Position numbers and translations under genes: made by a program. From positions 104,753-168,752 of the forward strand of contig MAAL01000096.1 in NCBI GenBank assembly GCA_002163245.1: a stretch of DNA of 64,000 bases, given 5' to 3'. Origin of the DNA: Gammaproteobacteria bacterium 42_54_T18 (GTDB taxonomy: Bacteria; Pseudomonadota; Gammaproteobacteria; Pseudomonadales; Ketobacteraceae). The notes under the pieces were generated by a model, which was given only the letters and a program-made list of their open reading frames with translations, made no database searches and was not told the origin of the DNA. This document shows, in pieces, positions 1 to 8,955 of the stretch (position 1 is the stretch's first letter; each line of letters opens with the position of its first letter).

Positions 1-800
1 TCTACCGGAAACTGTACATTAATAAGCACTTTATCAATGGTTTGTGTAGAAAACAGGGAAGTTCCCTGAGCAACAAATTGATTTTCTTCTACCGATAGTT
101 CGGTAATACGGCCATCAAAAGGCATCACTATTTTAGTTCGTTCCACATTACGCTGTTGCGTTTCTACCGACGCCTCAGCAATAACAATTTTAGCAACCAA
201 GACATCACGTTGAGCGGGCAAGGTATCCAACTGAATCTTAAGACTCTGCACTTCCTGTTTAAGCTGAATAACAGCACTTTTTTGACTATCAACTGTTGAC
301 TGAGCAATTGATTTTTTTGACAAAAGCTTCTGTTTCCTTACCAATTCTTTGTTGGCAAGAGTCAGCTTCTGCTGCACTAATGCAAGATTCACTTTTACAT
401 CATTTAAGTTCGCATCCAACTCACGAAGGTTTGCCTGTGTCACCGCAACATCAGCCTTCGCTTGCTGTAATGCCAATTGGTAATCACGCTCATCAACCCT
501 TAATACCAAGGTATCTTTGGGTATTAACTCCCCTTTGCGTAATTTAGGATGAACATAAGTCACCATGCTACTAACCTCTAGTTTCACATTAAGCAAAACA
601 TTCGGCTCTACAACACCGTAACCGGTAATTGTTGGCGCAATCATATGCGGTTTTAAGGTAATCACACTGACCGGAACCGGTTTCTTAGCAAGATCATCAT
701 GTTCCATAGTTGGTTGTAGCTTCACTAACACAACGGAAATCGCTACAAACACCATGAGTGCCAACAAAAAAGCTCGTTTTTTCGTTAATACCACCATCAT
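1..800 (-). CDS. RND efflux periplasmic adaptor (HlyD/MFP family), partial
   Basis: The frame is open from the ATG at 800 to the left edge of the window, so the C-terminus is missing. The protein starts with one transmembrane or signal-anchor segment (about residues 8-27), then a beta-barrel/lipoyl-like segment and a long helical hairpin rich in Gln, Lys and Leu (about residues 105-200), then the returning motif MPFDGRITEL typical of membrane fusion proteins. This family links an inner-membrane RND pump to an outer-membrane channel in the periplasm. Its ATG overlaps the TGA stop of the upstream TetR gene (ATGA), so the two are translationally coupled. A pump gene is expected beyond the edge; that is inference. 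Confidence 0.85.
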   Translation of the reverse strand, partial: MMVVLTKKRAFLLALMVFVAISVVLVKLQPTMEHDDLAKKPVPVSVITLKPHMIAPTITGYGVVEPNVLLNVKLEVSSMVTYVHPKLRKGELIPKDTLVLRVDERDYQLALQQAKADVAVTQANLRELDANLNDVKVNLALVQQKLTLANKELVRKQKLLSKKSIAQSTVDSQKSAVIQLKQEVQSLKIQLDTLPAQRDVLVAKIVIAEASVETQQRNVERTKIVMPFDGRITELSVEENQFVAQGTSLFSTQTIDKVLINVQFPV

Positions 801-1423
801 TTTTCCTCAACACCTTGAATAAACATCTGATAAATATGATCCGCCCACTGTGGGCTATTAACATCCTGTTTTGATATATCCCACGCTCGCTCTCTTATAG
901 GCTCTGCAAAAAAAGGCATCAGCAACATATTCATTAATGAGAACGCTGCCCAATGGGGATTTAGATCTTTGCGCATCCGCCCTAGCGCTTGCTCTTGAGC
1001 GATCAATTTCGGTAAAAATGCACGCATACGTTTAGGAAACAATTCAATAAAACGCTCCCCTAGCGGTCCCGGCTGACCCACAATATCATCGATCAGAAAG
1101 CGCCCCATGATTCGGTTATTTTTAAGATGCTCTAACGTTGCAAAAATAAAACCTTTTAACGGCTCACCACTCTCAGCCAAATGCTCTAAGGAGGAAAAGT
1201 GTTGCGTTGATAGGTTTTCTAATAAGGCAATGAATAAACCTTCCTTACTACCGAAGTAATAACTGATCATTGCAGACTGCATGCCAGCCTCACTTGCGAT
1301 CTCTCTAATAGTAATATTTCTAAAGCTTTTCTCAGTCAATAGGTTATGAGCAGCCTCAATTAGCCGCGCTTTGCGCTCTTGCTGCTCTTCTGGATCCGAT
1401 GGTCGACCGCGGCCTGCGTTCAC
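797..1423 (-). CDS. TetR family transcriptional repressor of the adjacent efflux genes
   Basis: The N-terminal 60 residues form a TetR helix-turn-helix (IREIASEAG, then MISYYFGSKEGLF) and the rest is a helical ligand domain. I prefer the GTG at 1423 because GAGG lies 6 bases upstream; the in-frame ATG at 1435 has no Shine-Dalgarno and sits inside a 17-bp inverted-repeat arm. The stop overlaps the start of the efflux adaptor gene, so the repressor is first gene of its own efflux operon. Autoregulation through the inverted repeat at 1430-1481 is likely but inferred. The ligand is unknown. Confidence 0.85.
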   Translation of the reverse strand: MNAGRGRPSDPEEQQERKARLIEAAHNLLTEKSFRNITIREIASEAGMQSAMISYYFGSKEGLFIALLENLSTQHFSSLEHLAESGEPLKGFIFATLEHLKNNRIMGRFLIDDIVGQPGPLGERFIELFPKRMRAFLPKLIAQEQALGRMRKDLNPHWAAFSLMNMLLMPFFAEPIRERAWDISKQDVNSPQWADHIYQMFIQGVEEK

Positions 1424-1429
1424 ATAACA

Positions 1430-1481
1430 CCTCATTAGGCTATTTATTTGATCAGTTGATTAATTAAATAGCCTAATGAGG
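1430..1481. promoter_or_regulatory. 17-bp perfect inverted repeat, probable TetR operator
   Basis: The arm CCTCATTAGGCTATTTA at 1430-1446 is repeated exactly in inverted orientation at 1465-1481 with an 18-bp spacer. The left arm carries the GAGG Shine-Dalgarno of the TetR gene, so protein bound here, or a hairpin in the mRNA, would block both transcription and translation. Operator function is inferred from position next to a TetR gene. Confidence 0.6.
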
Positions 1482-1594
1482 ATAAAAACAAGTAACAAAT
1501 TGCAACTTTTTACAAAATCCAGCCAAGTCTCAGCCACAACCACCCCTTTATATATTAGGGGCGGTTGCAATATACTGGATGACGGCCGAAGGGT

Positions 1595-3217
1595 TTATAA
1601 ATCTTCTAAGATGATTTTCTCGATGTTTCTCTCTGCCAATGCAGAAATAGTTAACGCTGGGTTCACCGCCCCAGTACTACCGTTGACCATTGCGCCATCC
1701 ATAACATATAAGCCATCATAGCCATGAACGCGTCCATAAGCATCGGTTGCCTTGCCAAGGACTACGCCACCTAGCGGGTGCGCCGTAAACGATGCATTAA
1801 CATCGGGAATCAGCCCTGGAAGCCCTGGCACACTCCAACTTGCAGCAGCAATTTTATTATTCATTTCCCGCGCAGATTCTACGACATCATTGTTGCCATT
1901 TTCAGGCCATAGCAATGTACAGGAATCCGTTTGCTCATTATATTCGAATCGCGCACGGTTCTTCATATCAAAGCCCATACCTAAACTACCAATGACGCCC
2001 ACATTAACGGGAACATGTAGCGCATACCAATTTTCCAACGTTACTGGCACATCAAGGGAGGCATCATGTATTTTACTGGCAGAAGGTGATGCCTGGGTAA
2101 CTCCTAACGATGGAGCCATGGTTCGAACAACTGCAGCATCGCCATTAGTACCCCAACCTTCACCAACATGCTCATTCAGATCAGGCAAATCACCTCGCTC
2201 TCGAGCCCGCAATAGCAATTCAGTCGTTCCGATAGAACCTGCCGCCATAAATAGTTTCCCACAGGACAATGTGTACTCGTCAATAACCTCTCCCATGGGA
2301 TCAATTTGTTCAACCTGCACGAGATAATTACCGCTGGAGTCACGGCTAACGCCCTTGACCTGAGTACCAGAATAAACACTGGTATAACCACTATCTTCTG
2401 CATATTTTAAATAGTTTTGAGTTAAATCAAACTTGGCTCCATTGGCGTTACCATGATTACTCTCACCAACAGTCGCTGATCGACGATTCCCTCGCCACCA
2501 ACGATATTCATCACGAACAACATCCCAATTCCAAATGCCATCAATTGACTCTGGTGTATAACCTGCTGAACGAGCGTGACTATCCCAAACTCGAGAATGC
2601 CCCCAGGCCGACTTCCAATATAAATCACTCGGTAACGGGCTTACACGTAACATCTCTCTTACTCGTGGGTAAAACGTGTTGTTCATTTCATCAAAATCGA
2701 CATTATCTTGAAAAATTTCTTCAAAGTACTCACGCTCAGGCTGAATCAGTACGCCGGTAAATACTTTTGAACCACCACCCACGCAGGCACCACGCCAAAC
2801 GGATATATGATCGTAATCAGTGACATCCAAAATCCCACCAAACTTATCAAAATTGAACGGTATCCCAGTGACCTGCGTTATATCCGTTCGATGCCAATAC
2901 GCTCTGCCGTCAGGGGCAAAATCATTGGAATGAATATCTCTTCGGGGATCCTGAGGCCAACGACAACCACGTTCCAAAACCGTGGTTTCTATACCTGCTT
3001 GTGCCAAGCGGTAGGCTGAGATTGCACCGCCGAAACCGGATCCAATCACCAATGCTGGCGTATAGGTAGGCGGCTTAGCAACCGGCTCAAAGAGCTCGGG
3101 AACCTTCTCTCGGTATTTCTCCTCAGGTGTATGAGCTGATGCTGTATTACTCACTACTGGCAACCCAGTGGCAGCCGCAGCGACGCCTGTCGATTTAAGA
3201 AAAGATCTTCGTTTCAT
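1595..3217 (-). CDS. Tat-exported GMC oxidoreductase, cholesterol oxidase type
   Basis: The protein has 540 residues. It begins with a twin-arginine signal (MKRRSFLKS, then an alanine-rich stretch ending ASA). A Rossmann FAD motif (VIGSGFGGAISAYRLA, about residue 57) follows, then blocks very like Streptomyces/Brevibacterium class I cholesterol oxidase: DYDHISVWRGACVGGGS, PEREYFEEI, GSIGTTELLLRARE and HPLGGVVLGKATDAYGRV. The catalytic His (H480) and Asn (N519) of that family are present. It would oxidise a 3beta-hydroxysterol or similar bulky alcohol in the periplasm and produce peroxide; the exact substrate is not readable. It stands alone between the TetR gene and a divergent lipoprotein gene. 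Confidence 0.85.
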   Translation of the reverse strand: MKRRSFLKSTGVAAAATGLPVVSNTASAHTPEEKYREKVPELFEPVAKPPTYTPALVIGSGFGGAISAYRLAQAGIETTVLERGCRWPQDPRRDIHSNDFAPDGRAYWHRTDITQVTGIPFNFDKFGGILDVTDYDHISVWRGACVGGGSKVFTGVLIQPEREYFEEIFQDNVDFDEMNNTFYPRVREMLRVSPLPSDLYWKSAWGHSRVWDSHARSAGYTPESIDGIWNWDVVRDEYRWWRGNRRSATVGESNHGNANGAKFDLTQNYLKYAEDSGYTSVYSGTQVKGVSRDSSGNYLVQVEQIDPMGEVIDEYTLSCGKLFMAAGSIGTTELLLRARERGDLPDLNEHVGEGWGTNGDAAVVRTMAPSLGVTQASPSASKIHDASLDVPVTLENWYALHVPVNVGVIGSLGMGFDMKNRARFEYNEQTDSCTLLWPENGNNDVVESAREMNNKIAAASWSVPGLPGLIPDVNASFTAHPLGGVVLGKATDAYGRVHGYDGLYVMDGAMVNGSTGAVNPALTISALAERNIEKIILEDL

Positions 3218-3255
3218 GATGACATAACCCTTTAAATTTTAGGTGCACTTAACCG

Positions 3256-3278
3256 TTCAAACACTCTCCATGTTTGAA
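3256..3278. promoter_or_regulatory. Palindrome upstream of the GMC oxidoreductase gene
   Basis: TTCAAACA and TGTTTGAA form 8-bp arms around a 7-base spacer, 39 to 61 bases upstream of the ATG at 3217. The position suits an operator for the cholesterol-oxidase-type gene, or for the divergent lipoprotein gene. No regulator can be assigned. Confidence 0.4.
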
Positions 3279-3510
3279 TTGGTAGTTAATGCGTGCAATT
3301 ATTTTCTACATACAATCCGTTTATAGATGTATAAAAAACGCGCAGTATATCCAAGCTCTCGTATTAAGCACGCTTAGATTGGTTAATTAATGTAGTCATA
3401 TCATGACGGTTAAACTGTACAATGAAGTAATAACAAAAAGCAGGGGCTATACCACGAGAAAGGCTGTCACCCCCCTCCCCCTCAACATTTCCATATTAAG
3501 GATAAATAAA

Positions 3511-4398
3511 ATGGATTTTTTTCCCAAAAAAAACGTATCAGCAACATGGTTGCAGAGCTCTTCACCAATAAAAGCGCTGTTTGTGATATTTACTGTTGCT
3601 TTACTTTCCGCCTGTAAGGCCAGCAACCCCATTGATCCCATATTAGCGATAGGTGATGATGGTGCTACTCACCTCAAATGGAGCAGCCCCCACCAAGATG
3701 TTTCACATTTTAATATCTATTTCTCCACACTAGAGGGAACCGCATCCGAAGGCCAAAAGATAGGGCCCATTCCTGAATCCGCTCAAAAGCGAAATGGCAT
3801 CTATACTCATGCAGGTCTGATCAACGGCGCAACCTACTACTATGTTGTTACCGGTGTGAATCTTGAAGGTGAAGAATCAGCCCCTAGCATTGAGGTCAGC
3901 GCTACACCAGTAGAAGCCCCAGAAGAAGCGATCAATGGAAGGTTTCTATCGATAGGTCTAAATGATGACGTTATTCATGATTATGGAACAGGACTCGAGT
4001 GGCAACGGTGCAGCGTCGGACAGACTTGGAATCAAATACAGCAAAATTGCGAAGGTGACCGAGCTACTTATGATTGGCAAACTGCAAACGGCATGACAGC
4101 ACCGGGGGATTTCCGGTTGCCAACGTTGTATGAATTGCAGACGCTAATTTACTGCTCTTCTGCAGAGGTATATGGTATGGGTCGTCGTTTATGTGATGAC
4201 AATTCTTCTCAACCAGCGATAGTAGAGGAAGCGTTTCCAAATTCAACGCCTGATTCTACAACCGGCTGGACCTGGACGAGCACTGTTGCTTTACTCCCAG
4301 GACGATCCTATAGCGTTGGTTTTTATAGCGGTATCTATGATCATGTTGAGTACCATATTACGCAGTCGGGTGTGCGTTTGGTTCGAGAAGCTCAATAA
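3511..4398 (+). CDS. Lipoprotein with FN3-like and DUF1566 domains
   Basis: I start at the ATG at 3511, preceded by AAGGATAA; the open frame extends 36 codons further but has no good start signal. The 295-residue protein has a hydrophobic signal ending in the lipobox LLSAC (Cys35), so it is probably a lipoprotein. Residues about 40-135 look like a fibronectin type III domain (LKWSSPHQDVSHFNIYFS, YYYVVTGVNLEGEES). Residues about 145-295 match DUF1566/Lcl: GLEWQRCSVGQ, DFRLPTLYELQTLI and a final TSGVRLVR-like strand. The role is unknown. It is a single gene with its own promoter region, divergent from the GMC enzyme. Confidence 0.75.
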   Translation: MDFFPKKNVSATWLQSSSPIKALFVIFTVALLSACKASNPIDPILAIGDDGATHLKWSSPHQDVSHFNIYFSTLEGTASEGQKIGPIPESAQKRNGIYTHAGLINGATYYYVVTGVNLEGEESAPSIEVSATPVEAPEEAINGRFLSIGLNDDVIHDYGTGLEWQRCSVGQTWNQIQQNCEGDRATYDWQTANGMTAPGDFRLPTLYELQTLIYCSSAEVYGMGRRLCDDNSSQPAIVEEAFPNSTPDSTTGWTWTSTVALLPGRSYSVGFYSGIYDHVEYHITQSGVRLVREAQ

Positions 4399-4825
4399 GA
4401 ATCTAGATACATATAATGGCGTTATTCAATCTACCCCTGCGAGAAGGCAGATTTTCCTACAGTTCGGTCGTTGATAAAAACATAATCAGCAACGCCAATA
4501 GCCCTTGAGCCGACACTAAGTAAATTGTCGAATAATAGAATCCAATCAGCCCTAAATGTCGGCAGTGTTTATATAGCGGCCGATTGGGATGCTGACGACA
4601 GGGGTTCCTTTTTCCTGTGAGTTCAATCGAAAAAAACTTCAACTTCCACTGAAAGCGGACATTACAAAATACGATGTATGCTTAAGCGATGGGGGCAACT
4701 GGAGCCTTCCAAAGCGCCATTCACTGCTTGCAAGCGCTGACCACGCATATTCAGAGGTAACTGCTTACAGCAATGAGCATACTGGTGCTGGTCCAGTGGA
4801 CCCGTATAAATGAGTCTGGTTGACA
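4399..4825. other. Gene-free stretch between convergent genes
   Basis: These 427 bases separate the lipoprotein gene from the end of the zinc operon. Short open frames exist on both strands, but none has a good ribosome site or a recognisable protein. I see no clear terminator hairpin. Confidence 0.5.
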
Positions 4826-5383
4826 TCACTCAGTATTTGGATTTAGTGACTCATTACTAAATGTTTCCAAAGATAACCCTTTCATATTATAGCCTGCCTC
4901 GGCAAGCTCATTATTGACAGATTCAGTTTTCATAATGCCTGTAACCGAGAAAGCTTCACCATCATTAGGCATCGCAATGGGGGATTCCATTTTCACATAT
5001 ACCAATTGATTAGCTGGTGGCGGAGGTACATGAATGCAGGCACCTAGAAATGGAACTAATAAAAATTCACTGACTGTGGGATAGGCTGCGTTGGATTCTA
5101 TTTCCAGTGGAACAATGAAGCCTGTTAGAGTGATTTTCTTGTTATCCAAGTTTTCATTGACCGGTGCAGAGTTCCATTCCTCTTCCATTGCCCGGATAAG
5201 CTGCATTCTTCTAGGGTCATCCGCCTCATAAGTATCAATCTGGTATTTCAAGATAAGTTCTTTTGGTGTAAAGCCTTCTTGAATCAAGTCTTCCCACGTT
5301 GCTTGTAAAGACTCCGAATTCACAGGCTCTTCACATGCAGTAAGCACCATCAACATTACAATACTGATAAATTGATTTTTCAT
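4826..5383 (-). CDS. DUF3299 lipoprotein, ZrgD-like
   Basis: The 185-residue protein has a short signal ending in the lipobox VLTAC (Cys17). The rest is a DUF3299 domain with its hallmark LTGFIVPLEIES and SEFLLVPFLGACIHVPPPPANQLVYV. It is the last gene of the minus-strand operon, 2 bases after the permease gene. The same set (DUF2796 protein, ABC ATPase, FtsX-type permease, DUF3299 protein) is the zinc-regulated ZrgABCDE system described in Vibrio cholerae. A periplasmic or membrane-tethered role in zinc acquisition follows from that family; the molecular function is not known. Confidence 0.8.
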   Translation of the reverse strand: MKNQFISIVMLMVLTACEEPVNSESLQATWEDLIQEGFTPKELILKYQIDTYEADDPRRMQLIRAMEEEWNSAPVNENLDNKKITLTGFIVPLEIESNAAYPTVSEFLLVPFLGACIHVPPPPANQLVYVKMESPIAMPNDGEAFSVTGIMKTESVNNELAEAGYNMKGLSLETFSNESLNPNTE

Positions 5384-5385
5384 TA

Positions 5386-6645
5386 TTATAACCTAATAGT
5401 GATGCCGTTATTCAGCGCCATACGATAGGCTCGAATACCGGGAATGAGTCCGATTAAGATACCGGCAACCTGAGTGATAAGTAGCATGCACACGTTATTG
5501 ATGCTTAGTCCTGTAAGAGTAAGAGTGAGACCGTAACGAGTTTCCACGACAGGGGCAGCAGCAATTATTATTAGATAGTACAATGCAACTCCAACGAATA
5601 TTCCACCTGCCGTTAGGAGGCCTGCTTCGGCACATAACATCACAAGAATATGCCAAGGTCTGGCGCCCACCGAACGCAAGATTGCCAGTTCCCGGCGCCT
5701 CTCGTTAAGGCTCGCGAGAATAGCCGTTAACATACCTAGCAGCCCACTAAGCACAACAAATACAGTAATGATCAGCAGTGCTGATTCGGCCAGTCCAAAC
5801 AGGCTCCACAATTCTTGCAGCGTTGCACCAGGCAGTACTGCCAGTAACGGTTCTTTACTGTACTGATTGATTGAACGTTGTAAACTAAAAACGCTTAACC
5901 GTGAGGTTAGGCCCAACATAAAAGCGGTGATCGTTTTGGGCTCTAGCTCAAGTTTTAGGGCTTGTTTTGCACTGACAGCATGGGCGGGATTTTTGTAGCC
6001 TGTTTGCCAATCTAAATGAATAGCCTCTATTGCTTGTAAGCTTACATGTACCGTTCGATCAACCGGTGTACCTGTTTTTTTCAAAATCCCCACAACAGCA
6101 AACGGTTTGTCATCATGGTCTGAAAAGCTCACCTTACCTACACCGTGTGAAAGAATGATTTTTTTTCCCAACGTGTAATTAAGTTTTTTGGCAACGTCTG
6201 CACCTATGACAACATCAAACAATGCAGCAAAGGGTTTGCCATGCTCAAAATCCAACTGTTGTTTATTCCCATGACGATAGAATTTGAAATAGTCTGAATT
6301 TGTGCCCAGAACCCTAAAACCTCGATGGCTATCACCAAGGCTAATGGGGATGCTCCAAGCCACCTTCTTATTTTTGCGGATATGTTGGTAACTTTGCCAA
6401 CTGATATTATTACTGGCATTGCCAATATGGAAAACCGAATATAAAAGTAAGGGCAAGTTGCCCGATCGCGCCCCCACAATCAGGTCAGTACCGGATACGG
6501 TATTGGAAAAACTATAGCGAGTATCTTGGCGAACCTTTTCTACACCCAATAATAAGGCCACACTAAATGCGATTGTAATTAACGTCAGCACAATTGTACT
6601 GCGACGATTTAGTAGGCTTTCAAAAACTAGTCTTGGGAGGATCAT
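5386..6645 (-). CDS. FtsX/MacB-type ABC permease of the zinc operon, ZrgC-like
   Basis: The protein has 419 residues. It has one N-terminal membrane segment (about 17-36), a large periplasmic domain, and three C-terminal segments (about 285-315, 335-360 and 380-405), the MacB/FtsX topology. The cytoplasmic loop ASLNERRRELAILRSVGARPW is the coupling motif of this class. The start ATG overlaps the stop of the ATPase gene (ATGA). FtsX-type permeases usually act mechanically on lipoproteins or envelope proteins rather than forming a channel, so direct zinc import is not certain. Its partners are the ATPase upstream and the DUF3299 lipoprotein downstream. Confidence 0.85.
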   Translation of the reverse strand: MILPRLVFESLLNRRSTIVLTLITIAFSVALLLGVEKVRQDTRYSFSNTVSGTDLIVGARSGNLPLLLYSVFHIGNASNNISWQSYQHIRKNKKVAWSIPISLGDSHRGFRVLGTNSDYFKFYRHGNKQQLDFEHGKPFAALFDVVIGADVAKKLNYTLGKKIILSHGVGKVSFSDHDDKPFAVVGILKKTGTPVDRTVHVSLQAIEAIHLDWQTGYKNPAHAVSAKQALKLELEPKTITAFMLGLTSRLSVFSLQRSINQYSKEPLLAVLPGATLQELWSLFGLAESALLIITVFVVLSGLLGMLTAILASLNERRRELAILRSVGARPWHILVMLCAEAGLLTAGGIFVGVALYYLIIIAAAPVVETRYGLTLTLTGLSINNVCMLLITQVAGILIGLIPGIRAYRMALNNGITIRL

Positions 6646-7349
6646 GGCTGTAGCTCTCGTGCTTGTTTCAGTTCCGATAACCTGACGCTACGATCAAATA
6701 GCTTTTCTAATGATGCATCGTGACTTACAAATACCAGGGTACTGCCACAGTTTTCAACTTCCTGGAATAATAATTCGAGAAATCGCTGGCGCCGATCACT
6801 GTCTAGTGCAGATGTTGGCTCATCGGCAATAATAAGTTCTGGTTGGCCAATTAGCGCACGCGCTGCAGCAACTCGCTGTTGCTGACCAATGCTAAGTGTT
6901 GTTACTGGCTTATGTAGTAGTCGCTCGTCGTTCAGTTCTAAATGATCTAGTAATCGGTGAATTTCAGCATCTAATGATGTAGCGCGTTTTAAAACCCGTT
7001 GTTTTCTCTCCTTGGAGAAATGACAGGCTAACGCGACATTTTGTACCATTGTGAGGTAAGGAATAAGATTAAATGCCTGGAAGATATAGCCAATATGCTG
7101 GGCACGAAAATGGTCGCGCGCAGCCGGTCTAAGCCGTTTTATTTCGTGGCCTAATACGCTAATCAAGCCACTGTTGGCTTCGGCTACACCGGACAAGAGG
7201 TTTAGTAAGGTGGTTTTTCCAGCGCCGGAAGCGCCACGAATAAACACTTTTTCCCCCGCCTTGATGTTGAGCATTTCGATCGACAAGGTGTCCACTGAGT
7301 TGCCTGGCCAACGAAAGCGAAGATTCTGAATAGTGATAATATCGCTCAT
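6642..7349 (-). CDS. ABC transporter ATPase of the zinc operon, ZrgB-like
   Basis: The 235-residue protein is a complete LolD/MacB-type ATPase. Walker A is GASGAGKTT at residues 39-47, the Q-loop region is GYIFQAFNL, the signature is LSIGQQQR, Walker B is LIIADEPTSALD and the H-loop is VFVSHD. It powers the FtsX-type permease encoded next, with which it overlaps by 4 bases. It lies 30 bases after the DUF2796 gene. Membership of a Zrg-like operon rests on its neighbours; the ATPase alone would only be called LolD-like. Confidence 0.88.
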   Translation of the reverse strand: MSDIITIQNLRFRWPGNSVDTLSIEMLNIKAGEKVFIRGASGAGKTTLLNLLSGVAEANSGLISVLGHEIKRLRPAARDHFRAQHIGYIFQAFNLIPYLTMVQNVALACHFSKERKQRVLKRATSLDAEIHRLLDHLELNDERLLHKPVTTLSIGQQQRVAAARALIGQPELIIADEPTSALDSDRRQRFLELLFQEVENCGSTLVFVSHDASLEKLFDRSVRLSELKQARELQP

Positions 7350-7379
7350 ATTCGCCCCTTGCGTGAAGGGGCACTCCTT

Positions 7380-7961
7380 TTACAACAGGTTAATAACGTT
7401 TTGGGATTTGTTTAGTGTTAATTGAGACTGCTGCTCACCTAACACGGTCACTGCAATATGCTGCAGACCGGTAAACGCGACAAACAAACCTGTTTTTATT
7501 TGAGCAGGTACTCCTTCAGAACAGCTGAAGTGATAATGTACTGCGAAATCGCTGTGGTTACTTTGATGGTGTTGATCATGTTCAGAGTCATGATCAAGAG
7601 AGGGGTTTGATTGCTTGTCGTCAGGGTGATTATTGTCATGATCTGTATCAAGCAATGTTGAGGATATCTCGCTTTCCTTTAGTTGACAGGTACCAAGGGT
7701 GAACAGTTCGCCTCCTTGGCGTAGTGTTGTTAGCGCCTGTGCTAGTTGGTGCTTATCCTCAGTAGAGGACGGTTTGTATTCAAAACCCAGCAGATTCATA
7801 GCAGGCGTGGAGAATTCTATTTCAATTTTATTTTTCTCAATAGCAATGTTGAGCTGTGCTTTCCCATGCACATGTTTTTCGTGTTCGATAAAGCCATCTG
7901 CTAAAGCAGCATTGGCACCCAGCACAAACAGGCTGAGAACCAGTAAATTATTGTGTCGCAT
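7380..7961 (-). CDS. zrgA: DUF2796 zinc-binding periplasmic protein, ZrgA-like
   Basis: I choose the ATG at 7961 because AGGAGA lies 7 bases upstream and the protein then begins with a normal signal peptide (MRHNNLLVLS to ANAALA). The 193-residue product has the DUF2796 opening EHEKHVHGKAQLNIAIEKN and the block ALTTLRQGGELFTLGTCQL. A His/Asp-rich loop (about residues 108-140) follows and would bind zinc. In Vibrio cholerae ZrgA is a periplasmic protein induced by zinc starvation. It lies directly downstream of the MerC-like gene in the Zur-headed operon. Confidence 0.85.
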   Translation of the reverse strand: MRHNNLLVLSLFVLGANAALADGFIEHEKHVHGKAQLNIAIEKNKIEIEFSTPAMNLLGFEYKPSSTEDKHQLAQALTTLRQGGELFTLGTCQLKESEISSTLLDTDHDNNHPDDKQSNPSLDHDSEHDQHHQSNHSDFAVHYHFSCSEGVPAQIKTGLFVAFTGLQHIAVTVLGEQQSQLTLNKSQNVINLL

Positions 7962-8047
7962 ATCGTATCTCCTGAGTAAGATGATAAACATCACCAATGG
8001 GGTGGTATTGCTGTGTTGCTCCAAAGTAATAAAATAGTTGCGTTTCA

Positions 8048-8473
8048 CTATGGGCCAGTGTGCTCATTGTTAGGGCAGGAACAGTCATTATGTTTTTGCG
8101 TATGACAAAGGCGATAATTAAACCAGTGTCCAACAGCAACAAAAAAGCTCCCGACAACAGTCAGCATTTTTTCACCTTCCTCTCCGATTCGCGCTTCTCC
8201 TAATAGCAGCGCCAATACCAGCAGCGCTAACCCGATGGAGCCCAAAAAAAGTAAGCGATAGTATTTGTGTTGTTTGCATCCTAACGTTAAGGCATAAACA
8301 CTACAGGGAAGCACTGCTACGACCATCCATAGATGGAAATCCTCGCTTACCAGTTGCAATGCCGCCATGCTGGGTAGTATTGCCAATAAAGCGGGTAACG
8401 CCAGACAATGGATGGAGCAGACCAGTGATAGGCTAATGGCCAATTTATCTGTTGCCGCTTGTACTGTCTTCAT
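8048..8473 (-). CDS. MerC-domain membrane protein
   Basis: The 141-residue protein has four predicted membrane segments. Its first helix carries the SLVCSIHCLALP motif, the Cys-x3-Cys-like signature of MerC-domain proteins, and a C-terminal Cys/His tail (CHTQKHNDCSCPNNEH) could bind metal. True mercury MerC comes with other mer genes, and none is here. Its place between zur and zrgA suggests a role in zinc handling instead. The gene is 20 bases downstream of zur. An upstream GAGGAATAA supports the start. Confidence 0.75.
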   Translation of the reverse strand: MKTVQAATDKLAISLSLVCSIHCLALPALLAILPSMAALQLVSEDFHLWMVVAVLPCSVYALTLGCKQHKYYRLLFLGSIGLALLVLALLLGEARIGEEGEKMLTVVGSFFVAVGHWFNYRLCHTQKHNDCSCPNNEHTGP

Positions 8474-8493
8474 AGAACATTATTCCTCTTTTG

Positions 8494-8955
8494 TTAAGCC
8501 GCCTGCGCAAAGCAATCCTTGCACAGGCAATTCATCTCTAACTGTGGGCGTATCAGCTTGAACCCTGCATCTTTTACGGTTTCCTCAAGCTCGCCCATTG
8601 TGGTTGGCTTGATGCTGATTTCTTTTACTTTGCTGCATTTTCGACAAATCAAAAATTGTTGAACTCCGTGAGTATGGTCACAACTAATATGCGCGCACGC
8701 GACATACTTGTTTGCTAGGTTCAGCTTATGCACTAAATTTTCATCTTCTAGAAACGATAGAATGCGATAGACCGACATGGCAGGTATGCTTTCTCCGCAT
8801 TGCTCTTTACAAAAATCGATCAACTCATAAGCCGAAAGTGCTTTGGAGGATTGAATAAGCCCCGCTAACACTTTCTTTCGTTTTACTGTTAATCGAGTAC
8901 CGTGAGCTTGGCAATGTTGCTCTGCGTGTTGAATGATACTGTCTATGTAATTCAT
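8494..8955 (-). CDS. zur: Fur-family zinc regulator Zur
   Basis: The 153-residue protein has a winged helix (LTVKRKKVLAGLIQ, MSVYRILSFLEDENLVHKL) and a C-terminal dimer domain. Two Cys-x2-Cys pairs (CRKC and CKDC) form the structural zinc site, and HISCDHTHGVQQF carries the regulatory His/Cys ligands. These features and the DUF2796 neighbour favour Zur over Fur. It heads the operon zur-merC-zrgABCD, so it probably represses its own operon when zinc is plentiful. The nearest palindrome resembling a Zur box is about 330 bases upstream. Confidence 0.87.
   Translation of the reverse strand: MNYIDSIIQHAEQHCQAHGTRLTVKRKKVLAGLIQSSKALSAYELIDFCKEQCGESIPAMSVYRILSFLEDENLVHKLNLANKYVACAHISCDHTHGVQQFLICRKCSKVKEISIKPTTMGELEETVKDAGFKLIRPQLEMNCLCKDCFAQAA

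Noticed and set aside
1476..1721. 81-codon plus-strand frame
   Set aside because: It runs into the antisense of the GMC gene and has no Shine-Dalgarno.
4589..4813. 74-codon open frame on the plus strand
   Set aside because: No ribosome site, no recognisable protein, and composition like random translation of a gene-free region.
8048..8473. Mercury-resistance merC
   Set aside because: No other mer genes; the zur and zrg neighbours point to zinc.
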